From Neckera pumila (lineage: Eukaryota; Streptophyta; Bryopsida; Hypnales; Neckeraceae): a stretch of DNA of 64,000 nucleotides. The translations under genes were made by a program, and so were the position numbers. The stretch is from the NCBI GenBank assembly GCA_963969595.1, contig OZ018408.1, forward strand, positions 496,001 to 560,000, read 5' to 3'. The notes under the pieces are model-generated. The model was not told the origin of the DNA. It searched no databases and saw only the letters and a list, made by a program, of their open reading frames with translations. Below, piece after piece: positions 11,622 to 23,956 of this stretch. Positions within the stretch are counted from its first letter, which is position 1; every line of letters starts with the position of its first letter.

Positions 11622-14600
11622 TGTCGTAGCACAAGAAAGTAATTTCCCTCCAGTAGATGTTTTAACGTGTGAAAAACATCTTTAGGATGACCTGGGCTTG
11701 TATCGTTCCCTCATAGATCTAGTTTGGACTTCTATAGTGATGACTAGAACCAAATACGGAAGTCACAACAACCACAAGCAAACCGGATTCTAGAATGGAA
11801 AGCTTAATATTCCTAAGTGATCGCTTCCCATCTGGTTGGACTATTCCACTCTAGTCCTACTCTGCTCAACAACAACATGGCAGTGTCTCAACAATGTACC
11901 ACCCCTTTCTCTCTAATATAACTCTGATCCGAGGACTCAAAATCAAAACCAGAAGGAGTGTTGTTACCCTGTGCCTCTTTCTGTTTCCGCTTCTGGATCC
12001 TTAATTTTAGTAACCGATTAGAAGTTTAGCTTCTATATTAGAGGGTTCCGCATACTGTAATTAAGGAAGGCTGCGTAAAATCCTACCCTTCAATGTTTTA
12101 TAGTGATAGAAGTTTCACTAAAAAAAAGAAAAAAATAATAAAAGACAAAAAGAAATAGGACTTCAGTTTCTCCTCACAATTAACCCAGAAGCTTAATCTG
12201 GATCAGAAGGTCACTCAAGAAACCCCTACCATCCTCACAATACTACAATGACAGATTTTTCCAACCCAAGCTCTCAGACAGAGACGCTACTCTCAAAAAC
12301 CGGATGCAGGAAACATTTGAGGGCACTCATTTTCTTCCAAAACCTGCAAACACAGCTACCCGCACAAAGTAATGGTTCTAGCATTACCAGCATACCAACC
12401 CAGCATCAAGACTTTTCAGACCAATACTTAGGATGTGGAAATCAAAATACTTTGCAATGGAAAATGAAAAAAACAACAAGTGTAAGATAAAATTATTCTA
12501 TCAAGTCTGGGATTGAAACTAACTTCAACCCCCTAAATACCAAATCAAGGGAAACCCAAAAAGGGCCCCATGAGAATCTTAACCACAGACCAGAGAATGA
12601 CACGCGTTATTCCCCCAATCTCAAAATCCTAACTAGTAGTGTTGACTTCCTAACAGCTGGCCCTTTTCACAAAAGCTGATCTCAGATCCAGGAAAACCGG
12701 ATCCAGTTGTCCAGGTGCATGCAATCAGAAAGCAACTAGAAAGCTGCTTTCTAAAACTTTAACTTTCCTCTACTTAAATGAACTCCACCTATCTTTTACT
12801 TTCCTAAAGTAAACTTAACTAGACTTCTACTTTTACTTTCCACCTACCAAAAAATGGAGTTCCACTACTCCCTAACTCAATTTCTAAAGACTTTCTACCT
12901 ATTTTTTCTGCCACTTGGATGGCGTTGGTGTAGTCTTGACCGCTCCTTTCCTTGTTGGCTGTTGTCTAGCACCAATAGACTTGGAAGCTTTCCCTTTTAG
13001 GGGAATTGGAGGTTTACCTTTCCCCTTTTCGCGCGCAGGTTCCGATTCTGATTCCAATTCTTCTCTCCTTCCTCAGATTCTTCTCCTGATTTGGACTAAC
13101 TCTCCTCCTTCTCTGTAGCCTTTGGCAACTCACCCTCTTTAGATTCAATCTCAATCGTGGGTGACGCCTCCCTACTCTTTTTTGACGTTGATTTCCGTCA
13201 TTTTACGGCTGGCTTGTCTGATCGACCGGAAAGGGTGCTCTATGGAGTGCTCTGATCCGGTTCTGCAAACTTACTTTGACTGTGGGTCTGGGAACCAAGT
13301 GAAAACCCTTTTTTGATTGCCAAATCAATCTTCAACTTGGAGCGGCTGATTGGTGTGGTCTTCTCCTCTAGTTCTCCCTTCGACTTCCGGTCAGCTGAAC
13401 TCTTTGACGACGTTGCTTTGATAGGAATTTCCTCCTTTATCTTCTCTTTTGCCTTTGCCAATTCCGATTCCAAGTGAAAGCCCGCACTCTCCATGACTTT
13501 TCTCAATTCAAATAAGGTATGCTCCATCCTCATGATAGGACATCAAGACTGAAACAACCTTGGGTCCCATTTGAGATCCCTCCTTGAGAACTCCAACCTC
13601 AAAAAGTTTGGCTTTGTTAACTACATCGCCTAAATTTCCAACAAACTTCCAAATCCGGTTAAGGGTGTCTTAGGTTTCAGGCAAGAGCTGTCTAACCTCA
13701 CTCTCAGATTTTTTCCTATCTCCTTCTTTAGATCCTTTACTTGACCGATTAGGCTAGCTATCCGGTTTTTTTATTTCCGGGTCACCTCCTTATCACTCAT
13801 AATTTTCTCTCGGATGCCCTTCAGTTCACTTATAATCGCCTTAAGAGGGTCAATTGACTTTGCCCAAACCGGATCCTTACTAGTCCCCTCTCCAGCTACT
13901 TCCTTGCCTTTCTTTTGGGGTTCCTCCGATTTTTCTTCTAGTTCTGACTCCTCTATTGACGCCTTTCTCTGCTCTTCCAGTTCCGGACTAATGGCGTGCT
14001 GTAACATCACGTCCGTGGACTTGTACTCGGTTACATCCTTCCCTCTCAGTAACTCATTGTGCTCATAGAGGTAGAAGAGAAAGGGAGATAAACCGGAAGG
14101 TTTGGACTTGCCTACAACTGAGACCATTTTGCCCACAACTTCCTTCAATATTAAACCCCAACTCACTTTCCTCCCTTTGGTCAGCGCTCCAAAAATCGTC
14201 TTTGCTATCGTAATGGTGGCCCGGGTAGAATGCTCCGGATTCAGAATTGGAACTAAGAACTCCAGTACTCTCCTATGCCTCAAATTTGTGCAATCTGCCA
14301 TGGCATATCCATCTTTGGGGTGGACATGGTTGCAAAACTTACCACTCTCAAACTCATGCTGCCGTCTAGCTACTCCTTCCACTTCTTTGGGAAAATTGTA
14401 CACCTCGCTCCACATCTCCGGAGTCCATCCGGTTGGCTGCGCCCGGATCATGTGATGCCACTCACTTGATTGCTTTGTGAGCAGCTCTCCAACCATCAAC
14501 TTGTTCTTCAGGTTCCACGGCCTCTGCATGAAACCATCACATCCTAGCCCTTTCAAGTCCTCTCCCAAGAACGCCTTCTCCTTGGCATTCTTTGGCAGTT

Positions 14601-15293
14601 CGGGTACCACTAACCGGAGTTTGAGTGAAGGCGACTCTTCACTAGCTTCTGCCTTTTCCATGGCTCGAGCAACTACTTGGACTGACTGACAACCTCTCAA
14701 TTCTTCCTGCCCTAATCACTTGAGCTCTACTATTGTTCTCTCTTACAAAGCCAATCAGTCTTACAGCCGCCTAACCGGGACCAAAATCTCAAAACTTGCC
14801 TTCCTCTAAGCTCTTTAGCGCCACATTTTCTTGCAAACATTCACTCACAATCAGGAAACACCAGAATGTGAAGATAGAATGCAGATGCTTCTACTTGACC
14901 CCTTCCTCTCTCCTGACCGTCTGGTTTCCCCACCGTTGGAATTGGCCGTTCTTGTCTACATCGAGAAATGATGTCTGTTCAACGGCTTTCTAGTTTTCTC
15001 GTCAGTGACTGTTGGCTCCCGATTTCTGTTTCCAATACCAATTTGACTCTTTTCAAATCCCTGGAATCTCGGTTGTGATCCTACATAGGTTTTTGATTTC
15101 CGGTTCAAGACAGGAACAATTAAGATCTGTCTTAATCATTTTATCTCTTTTATGAGATTTGATGGCTACTAATCTAAAAATCTACTAAACTATGTACATT
15201 AACCTATAAAACAACAAAAAAAATATGTAAATAAAATGTCTTTAACCTAATTCTATTACAAAGTAATAGAATTTGGTATTTTGAGCTTCCACA
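11622..15293 (-). mobile_element. L1: TG...CA unit carrying the unknown ORF
   Basis: On the plus strand the unit begins TGTCGTAGCAC and ends GAGCTTCCACA. It is flanked by CTAAG (11617-11621) and CTAGG (15294-15298), a 5-bp target duplication with one mismatch. Its inner strand orientation is minus. Its ends match those of L2 (TGTGG-AGC at the 5' end, TACGACA-like at the 3' end), and its length (3672 bp) is close to L2's 3636 bp. Near the 3' end it has GGGAACGATAC, also found in L2 and L3. TG/CA ends with 5-bp duplications are typical of LTR-retrotransposon DNA. I see no pair of terminal direct repeats, so it may be a solo LTR that contains an ORF or a non-autonomous element with unrecognised LTRs. 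Confidence 0.65.
12899..14661 (-). pseudogene. L-family ORF, copy 1 (unknown protein), broken
   Basis: The ATG at 14661 opens a frame matching copies in L2, L3 and L4. The conserved front part contains LGCDGF, QRPW, a DGYAMADC block followed by RHRRVLEFL, and KTIFGAL followed by a V-W pair. It resembles, at motif level only, the plant transposon-protein domain often seen next to retroelements (PF20167-like). A stop at 13771 interrupts a Lys/Glu-rich coiled-coil region, and reading continues with frame changes through 13240-13533 to a Lys-rich tail ending at a TAG at 12899. The family pattern is a conserved globular front, coiled coil, acidic stretch and basic tail. Function unknown; a gag-like or accessory role is only inference. 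Confidence 0.6.
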
Positions 15294-16440
15294 CTAGGTA
15301 AGCATGCTTCCGTACCACCCAAGTTACAGCACCCTTAAACAAGGATTTCTCACATGTCTCACGCTTATTCTGTCGCATTGTTGCTATAGCAAAAGTCTTG
15401 TGCGTGTGAAAGAGTTTTTTGTAACCCTATTCTCTGTACCCCATGTGAAATTGGGGAATTCACGTGAAGAGCTTACCACTATGGCTGTTTCCTCAGGTGT
15501 GCTAAAGCGGTCTAGGATGGTCCATTTTGCAGGAAACATCGAGTGAGCCGCATCCTATAGACGTGGATGACATAGAGGCGGCAACGCTCCTCAATAATCT
15601 TGTAGCGTAGTGTGTAGGCAGCTCTCCAGCTCCAACATTGATGAAGGAAACAAGAACCGCCGCCCCCACAGGAGTCCTTCGGCAGAGCTCACGCTTGTCG
15701 TCCCACCCCAATTTTCAGACACTGACGGTGCTTTTTCCGATGGAAGACCAGGTGCACAATCCTCCAACCCATGAGGTAAATTTTGACCCTGAATGCTTGG
15801 TATAGTGCTTATCTGCGTCACCCATTTCTTGTCGTCCAATTGCTTTCGTCAATCTTGAATTTGGGGCACTGGAATGCTAGTGGTGTCCATGACAAACGCC
15901 ATCGCGGCAAGCAATATGCTGCGACTCCTGATGTTTGTAGGCCCCAATGAGACCTGCACAGGGTATTATCTAGGTATAGGCCCGCTTCGGGGTCTTCAAC
16001 CTCGCATTTCATGTCGCCGCCACCTTTGCTGTCCCTATTTTTTCAGACATGCTCTTCCTGCAGTTGGTGGCCTAGAACGTTTGAGCTCCTCGCGGCGTCC
16101 ATCTTTGATTGGCCAATTCAACACCTCGATGATCCGCGCTTGCTTTAGTGTAGGTATGTCAAGATTTAGGAGTTCCCAAGGTCGATTTCTTCTTGCCAAT
16201 TCACGGGCAGCACTTCGGGAGTCTTCAGCAAAGAGTACCTTTCCTCATTGATTGTCACTGTCTTCTCTTGTGGCCGATCGGCAGCCAAGCGAGACCCTAA
16301 AACCCTAGTCATTTTTGTTGCGCTTCTGCGTATGACATCGAGTGTTGTTGCTGTAGATGTTTGACGAGTTTTCCAAGCGCATGGCTTGCTGGAGGGCGCG
16401 AGGGAAACAACTTGTTGCTAATGCTGATGTTGTTGTTCGG
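15294..16440. other. CACTA interior with a possible short exon
   Basis: On the minus strand, about 16058-16260 reads open for some 67 codons, ending at a TAG near 16059, with protein-like composition (RRNRPWELL, ARIIEVLNWP). No start codon or family is recognisable. It could be an upstream exon of the transposase gene or a captured fragment. The rest of the stretch shows no convincing coding. Confidence 0.2.
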
Positions 16441-19114
16441 TGATGCGGCATAATAGGGAGTGTTTCATTCATTGGCGGCCTCCAGGTTCTAAGATGCCGC
16501 GGTCTCGGGATAATCCTTGGAGGCGGAAGCTCATGATGCGGCGCCAAAGTCCGTCGGTAGAAGAAGCGCCTCCACCGTCGCCCATGATGTGCATGCAAGC
16601 GTCGGGAGAGCGCAAGTCCAAGGTGCGTGAAGACTCACGAAGAGGGCCCACATCGAGGGGACAAGGATTAGCCCAGGAAGCGTCTTTGCCCGCAAAGAAG
16701 AAGCAAATTATTGCCGTGCCATTTGAGTCGTCCAAGGAGGAGGACGTGGCGCCGAAAGGGGAGCAAAGCGTGGGCCTGGCAAATAAGGAGCAATCATGGA
16801 GGTAAAAGTTTCCTTTACCTTTTTAGTCACTCCCAAGTTTGTTTGTAGATGGTGCCTATCTTAGATTGTTTTAAGCAACGTCTTCATGTGACGTCTGCAT
16901 GTATAGGGGCCCGTCATTGATGTCAAAAACGACGTCTCCGGGGATAGGCTCACGTTCGCGCAGACGTCAACTTTGACGTTAGTAGGAACAATAGTCACAT
17001 AGGTCGGCAATCATTGCTGAGATAGCTAGATAGGGGTTACTTTGTGAAGGATAGTTTAATTTAGGTTGTTGTTGTAGACATTACAGTCAATGACCCTTAT
17101 TATCTGGAGTGATGTCAAAAGCAACGTAACATGTCCTTATTGACGTTAAAGTTGACGTCGGAGGAGATGTGTTTCAAGAACTCAGTGACCTTTACAGGAG
17201 GCGATCAGACTCAGAGGCTGTGCACCACTAACCCAGTCGCTTTGGTCTTTGTGGTACTAGTAGGTTCTTGGGTAACCTATTAGGAATGTCAGGTTGATTC
17301 ACATTTCCTTTATTGACTGATAGTGTAATGTGTTTTGTAGCCGAGGGTATGATACACATTCTGACGAAGAGGACTCCAATGCCGACATTGACAAAGCAAT
17401 TGAAGCGCTGCAGCCACAGTAGAAGGTGACGGAAGGGATGAGCACTGCCATGAAAAAACCCGTCGAACTGGATGCACATGGACAGCTGCATGGGTCCATG
17501 AGGCTTGTTTTGGCTGCCAATTTGAAGATGTATGCAAAGGATCCAAATCCCACAACAGGTTGGGAAGGGCAACCACGGCGTGACAGGAGGCGCTTGTTCA
17601 AGCAATTGTACTTGGGTATGCCGGCTATCCTTTCAGTTTTCATGCACGGGCTGCTTTGTTGCTATTAGGTTCTCTTTTGTTTCCTTGAAACATTTCTATT
17701 CTTTTGCCCACCACTAGAGCTGTGTGTGGCGGGGGATGTCGTGGTGGACGTCATGCGGGACAGACTAACATTGTGTGTGACATCATGTTGAATAGGGTAC
17801 CTTGTTGAGGCAATTCCTTTCGTTGACAGGGTTGGTTTTGGAGTGACGTCAGTAATGTGTCCTGTTGCAGCATATTTTGACTATAAAATGCAAAGGAATG
17901 ACTGCATGATACGGTGATGGACTAAATGATAATGTGTGGCTCACAGAGTGGCAAATGTGCGAGCACTCCAACCGAGTGTGTGAGAAGTGGATGCAGCCAA
18001 TAATCACGAAGGTCCTCATCAATCTGCGTTGGAGATACAATCAGATCATTGACGCCAACTTACTTGCACCCATTGATGTTGACCCTGACATCTGGAAGAC
18101 TCTCCAAGAGATGCGTGCCACCAAAGCTGCTCAAGCAAAATCAACTCAAATGCGCAAGATTTCAAGGGCAAAGGGCTCGACTGTAGCACAAATGAAGTCC
18201 ATTGAAAGAGAGGTTGTGTCACGGCTGGTCAGTTTTTTTCATGCCCTTGATCATATCCGTAAGGATATGTTGTCCGGGTTTTCATGTAGATGTCATGTTG
18301 CATGTCCCGTTGGATGTTGGTTGTAACATTCTCAAAACCGCTGTGCTAGAAATTTTTGGATCTCATGTCCACTGACCTCTGCACACATTAGGGATTAGAG
18401 TGGCTTCATGTCTAGAGTCCCTGCAGTCTTCCTTTTGGTCTCTACTCTTGCCAGTGCATGTATACATATATATGAAACTGATACAGTATCTAGGTTTTGT
18501 AGACCATGCGCCTCAACCGCCCTCCAGATAATGTCAAGATCGACGCAGAAGTGGCAACAGAATACCAACGCCAGCAGGCCAAGAAACGTAGAGCGCGGCC
18601 TAATCATGGGACAGAAATAGAGGCAATGTGCACTTGTGTACCGGACTTGGAGGAAAGCGTGATGCGACTTGGTGAAAACATGGAGGCGTCTTCAAAACGC
18701 TTGGAGGAAATGATTGGTCAACTTCTGGATGGTCAGATTCCAAAACAGCTTAGTACTTTAGGTGTCGTGAACACAGCCCCCGTCTGTGATCAGTTGCTGG
18801 ATACTTTGGCTCCTCCGTCCAACATCACACAAGCATGGCTGCCAGTGCAACAGGATTTGCTTCTTCCACCCCTTGTTCTGACAAACGCCAGTGTCGACAA
18901 AGGCGTCACAGTTGACGCAAGCGGCGTAGCGGACGTCGTACCAGACGTCAATACAGACAATGTAGTCATCAATGCTATTGCTTCCGACGACATCCAGGAC
19001 ATAGTCAACGAAGATCACAGCAAATCAATAGACGCTGGAGGCAATGCTGAAGTAGCTCAGGGAAATGAGCAAGAGGCAGACATTTACGCCATTGTGGGCA
19101 GCAGTGGAATTTAG
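16440..19114 (+). pseudogene. TnpA-like gene of the CACTA (Transposase_24-like), broken
   Basis: At least four plausible exons run left to right. Exon 1 (16440-16799) ends at a GTAAAA donor. Exon 2 (about 17341-17610) follows a TTTTGTAG acceptor and is cut by an in-frame TAG at 17420-17422. Exon 3 (about 17930-18225) contains WKTLQEMRATK and RAKGSTVAQM, resembling the Ptta/En-Spm transposase domain (Transposase_24). Exon 4 starts with ATG at 18506, after another TTTTGTAG acceptor, and ends at 19114 with coiled-coil-like and acidic sequence. In CACTA elements the second protein binds subterminal repeats. It points toward the transposase gene rather than lying in tandem with it. Exon boundaries are my reading of splice-like sites. 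Confidence 0.5.
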
Positions 19115-20315
19115 GCTTCGGCAAAGGGCTTCCAACCTGTCCTAGACAATGACGTGGCTGAAGAGGTAAAGGCAAATCATCCTCTGCATTTGCAATATTC
19201 TAAAAGTGTGCGTAGATGTTGATGGTACGCACTGATGTCGGGGTTTGCTCATTTTCTAAATAGCAGTGGCGGATTTGAGGCAAGGCACCGCATTCACTTG
19301 TCATCTCTGATTGCACATTCTGCTCTGTCTTGTGCTCCTTGTCAATTGTGACATCTAAACGGACACGAGCAGACGTTGGACAGAACGAGTGTTGGGACAG
19401 GAAAGTCTCAATTGACAAAGAATGTACATTGACCTTCATTGCAGGAAGAGGTGGAGGCCCCTAGCAAGTTGTTTGGCCACCCTAGATAAGCTGCAGGTTG
19501 CACAACGGCCACAAAGTCATCAAAGACACCGGGTAAAGCAGTATGAGGTAAAGCTGCTACTCCAAAGCCGGCAGGTTTATCTAAATCCCCCCAAGCCACC
19601 ACAAAGGTCAAAATGTTGCACTCAATTTTCCAAACCCCGTTGGTCATTTCTACTAATATTGTAGGCTACCTCCTGTTGTCCAAATGGACACTTGAAGTTT
19701 TTCTTGTAGTATACCAAAGAAACCTGATGGTCATGCCGGTGTGGTGGGGAACTGTGGTAGGTGGAGAGCACCAAAAAGCCGGAGGCACCAAGGAAGAAGT
19801 GACATTGCCTCAGTTATGGCGCTCCTGATGTCAAGGAAGTCATCACTGTAGATGTCTATGACAACATCAGTGACAGCGCCTGTTGTTTTTGCCAGCGTTG
19901 TAGGTGACAAGTACTTGGTCTTCTTGTTTTCCTAGTATTGATAGCTGGAATGTATCATTTTTTTGTGGACAGCAGGAGGTTTCCTAACCTTTCGGGAAAT
20001 GAGAACTTTTCCTGCAGTCATACTGTTGTGGTTGCAATCAATGCTTCTCCTTTGTGACCATGTTTTTTGTTACAACATATGCCTGTTTTAGCATTGGCAG
20101 CCTTTTTTTGGAGAAGTCTTTGTTGCAAAATTCATTTAATGCATCATTTTTTTTGTCCACTCTCTTGCACCCAGTCCTTCTCTGTATTGGAAGTTGTTCA
20201 TGGCACTGTGAGGATGAAGGTAGAGGCTAGGCTGGAAGATGTGTTGCCTGTGATGCCCACTTCAGGAAGGCTCCTGCTGCCAACGACGTCGCCAGCAGTG
20301 CCAATGTGGTCTATC
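19115..20315. other. CACTA-internal non-coding DNA
   Basis: No convincing coding is seen. Short ORFs at 19422-19664 and 20067-20318 lack family features. GACGTC/GATGTC words continue, for example near 19830-19880 and 20284, as in the rest of the transposon. Confidence 0.4.
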
Positions 20316-20320
20316 TAACC

Positions 20321-23300
20321 TGTGGGAGCACGCAATGTCATTATTTAGAAATCCGGATTAGTTTAGGATCAATTCCGTAAATATTTTCGAAATTTTGTAG
20401 TAGTGGAACCTTGAAATGGAACTTTTAGTAGAAACTAGGTAGCCGGAAAGTTCCGACTCACAAAAACTTGTAGAAGGAGTAAGGGACAGACTTTTACCGG
20501 ATCAGGAAACCGGAAGGAGATTCGGATTCCGGCAAACCTACAAACTAGGGGTCCGGCCTACGGAAAGTAGGGATCCGTTTGAAAAAGGTGGCGCATTAAA
20601 TGACCAAACCAACGGGTGTCAGTCACTAGCCGGGTACTTAAACGGATCATCTTCTCATTCTTCTCCCTCTTTCTTCCGCTCGAGGAGGTGTGTGTTTGCA
20701 GGTTTGGAGCGCGTTTTCTCGTAGAAGAGTGAAAGAGTGGTGAGTTAGGTCGGATAGGGAGAGAAGGAAAGGAGGGTGCCGATTGCACCGGATTAGAGTT
20801 TAATGGCGGAAACGTCAGCGCAGGGACAGAAGACAGTTCCGTCTGTCAAACTCTTATACCCGATCATTCCATCTGATCCCGGTGAACGTTTAGAGTTAGA
20901 GGAAGATCTGTCCACACTAGGGTGTATAGGGTTCATCCAGAAACCCTGGACGGTGAGGAGTGAGGACTTTCTTCGGGAGTTAGTTTTTGGGGCGCCGAAC
21001 CAGTTCAAGCCAACGGCAAGAGGGCGGTTATCGTCCTGGACGGAAGGGATGTGTGGGTGGAAACTTACGGGTTAACGCAGTCCGGATCCGGAAGCGCAAC
21101 CCGGACGGATAAGTTTCATGAGGGAAAATTCAAGAAGCCACCGCACCACAAGGAGGGCTTCTCCGTGAGTGACTGTAGCAATGAGCGTCATAGGAGGTTA
21201 CTGAATTTCCTGATTCCCATAGTATATCCGGAAAAGCCCACGAGAGTTACGGTCACAGTCGCGAATACGATTTTCGGAGCGCTGGAAGGCCGGGTCGTGA
21301 ATTGGGCAGGCCTAATTCACCAGAAGGTCAAGAAGATGGTGATGGCGGTCGAGAAGGCCAAGCAGAGTCCCGTCAGTACGAACTTGTTCCATTTGTATCA
21401 TTATTATGATTACATGACCCCGCCGGAACAAGTTGCGTATGAGACCGGAATGCAGATCCTGAAATACGGATTCACAGAGGAGTTGAAGCCGACGGGAGAA
21501 GCAAACGAAGAAGAAGAAGAAGAGGAGGAGCATCCGAAACCGAAGCCGCTGGAGAAGAAGAAACGACATAAGTTAACCAATCCGGATTCACGAAGAGCGA
21601 GTATGGACGTGCCGGAATTGAATCCGGCCCTGACCCAACCGTTGCCGGAGTATACCGATGTCTCCGACTTCTATGATGCCGGAGCCCGGTGGATGGCACA
21701 GTGTTGGAGGATGCACGCCGAGATGGCAGGGGTGATCACGGGCATCGTCAGCGAATTGAACGTTGAGACGGATCAGATCTTCAACAAAATCCGGAAGAGA
21801 CCTGATCCGGCACTACTCCAAGAGAAGGACAAGGAGATCGCACTACTGAAGGCGGAACGGGATAACTACAAGAACAAGTTTTACTGGACGGAGGGACAGT
21901 CGATCTCAGCCCAGAAGAAGGAGACCTATGCCCTGAAGCTTGTCCGAGATTTGAAGGGGTTGGTAGAACAACCGGAACATTTGATCATCCGGTCCGCGCT
22001 CTTCACGAAGAAATTAGATATCGATGGCATCGTCACCGGATCTCGAGTGTTGCAGGTCTTGGTCAATTACGAGGCCAAGATGAAGACCGTTTTGGACGAG
22101 ATGAGGCAGTTGCTGAGACCTCTGGATGTGGCCAAGGACGAGTTCGGGCCGCTTCCGGATATCTTCATGGAGTCGCCGGTCAAGTACGGAGCCGAAACTT
22201 CCGGAACAAAAGAAGACCCGGGTTTGAAGTCTTTCTTCAAGCTGCCCCAGGTACCTCCCTCAAGTCAATTCCAAAAGTGGGGAACCGTGAGTACTTTTAG
22301 TCCTTCCTCACAATCTCCGACGGGATCCGGAAAGACAGGGCAAAGATTGCCAATCCGGAGGGACCTCTTAGAAGGTATGGGAACGATAAATCCGGCAAGG
22401 GAGCATCCGGAGAAATTCCCCCACATGGCGGAACCATCACCAGCACGGGGGACACAGTTGATTGATTTGAGAGATCCAGCTCTAGAGGCGAGACCGGAAC
22501 TCAGGCCAAAAACCCGGAAGAACACGAAGATGGAAATAGTGGAGGTCGAATTCTCGGATCCGGAAGAAGAACTAGAGATGGTAGAACCTGGGAAGCAACT
22601 CAAACTCCGGAAGTCGGAGAAGCGGAAACCGGAAGGAAAGAAGCCAGCAAAGCAAGAGATCGAGGACTCTGAATTCGGTGAGTTTGAACCCGGTGAGTTT
22701 GAATTCGCTACTGATTCTGAAGAGGATACGGATGAAGAGGAGACGTCTCCTTCGACCCGGCAGAATCCGCCTCGGGCTGCCAAGATGACGCCAGCCAAGG
22801 GTTCCGGTAAATTAACCAAGCAGGGAGCCGGGAGTTCAAAGAAGTCTCGGATGACCAAGTAGTTCAAAGGGGATTACTTGTAGTGGTGGATTAGAATTTA
22901 GTTAGTTAGGTCCGGAACCGGAATCCTAGTGTGGGTCCGGGTTCCGGAAGTTTAGGGATAAGGACTTTCCGGTTAAATCGGGATTTCCTTGGTGTGTGTA
23001 TGAGGTTGCCCTGGTTTTGGGCTGCCCTTTGTTGTTTTTAGGATGTTGACTTTGGTTTTGATTTGGGTTTTTAAGGGCGGGCAAGTTAGTTGCCTCTCAT
23101 TCCCTCCTAGTTGATATTCATTTATATTTCATTCCCTTTTTGAAACTGAGCCCTCAAGTTTGCAGTTTGGCTTTATCAGTGTATCCGGATTGTGTTGCCT
23201 TGTGGTTTGAGTGTTGGAAGAAAAGGACGAGTGAGGAAGAATCCGGATTTAGGAGAATACGGTCTAAGTCGAGAGTGTGCTATTGTAATGTTGTTGGATT

Positions 23301-23956
23301 GTTGACTTAGGAGCTGCGCACTGTGTCTTTAAATTACTACTAGAGTAGTCCGGATCTAAGTAGCGGGGAAGCAAGTCCGGTTGTCAAGCCGTGCGGAGGT
23401 AAGCGCCCGCCCAAGGAAGTTCCCACCTATCCGGAAGATCTGCCAACCTTAGAATTCATCCAACCTCTAGAAAGATTACACTCCCTTATACTTAACTCTG
23501 AATCTGTCGTTGTAGTTAGGGAGAGTGAAGTATTCTTGAGTGACCTGCTTTCCGGAATTACCATCCGGGAGTTGTGAGGATCCGGATCTCCTCATCTTGC
23601 TACAACCCTTTGAGTACTTGGGGTGTTTTGATTTGTGTTTGTTAGAATTGTAGGAGAACAACGAGTAGTGAGTCCCTACCCCTCTACAAGACCAATAGTA
23701 GACCCTCTGATGGTAAAACAGAGGTATAGAAAACCGGATTGGAAGCAGAAACATAAATCGGATTCCGGATAGTTTATGATCCGGATTGTGAAGGAAGCCG
23801 GAAAGAGAGAAAGTAAGTGAGAAGGAAAGAAAGATAGAAAAGCCGGATAGTTAGAACATACTACATAGAATCCGGAAATTCCCTGGGACGATATTTCGTG
23901 TTATCTTGGCACATTTTTGTGTTAAGGATACTTACGCCTAGATTGCACGTACGACA
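20321..23956 (+). mobile_element. L2: TG...CA unit carrying the unknown ORF
   Basis: The unit begins TGTGGGAGCACGC and ends GTACGACA, and the identical 5-mer TAACC lies at 20316-20320 and 23957-23961, so this is a clean insertion into the CACTA. It is 3636 bp long, rich in CCGGAT words, and contains one ORF (20803-22862). TCCCTGGGACGATA lies about 65 bp before the 3' end. No terminal direct repeat pair, protease or polymerase is seen. It is the least decayed of the four related copies. A solo LTR with an internal ORF or a LARD-like element are the two readings I consider. Confidence 0.7.
20803..22862 (+). pseudogene. L-family ORF, copy 2 (most intact)
   Basis: The ATG at 20803 starts a frame that fits the family (EDLSTLGCIGF, QKPW) and shifts near 21050-21060, where a doubled TG looks like a 2-bp insertion. 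The second frame (21051-22862, 603 residues) is open to the end and includes EGFSVSDC, RHRRLLNFL, TVANTIFGAL, a V-NWAG pair and FHLYHYYDY. It continues into a Glu run at about residue 155, a charged coiled coil at about 255-300 and a strongly acidic then Lys-rich C-terminus ending KKSRMTK. Many CCGGAA codon pairs give it an unusual codon choice. No enzyme motif is seen. With only one lesion it may have been active recently; a nucleic-acid-binding structural protein is possible but unproven. Confidence 0.6.

Noticed and set aside
22265..22867. Minus-strand ORF of 200 codons, Ser-rich
   Set aside because: Antisense shadow of the L2 ORF C-terminus; Ser-rich because the sense strand is rich in GGA/GAA-type codons.
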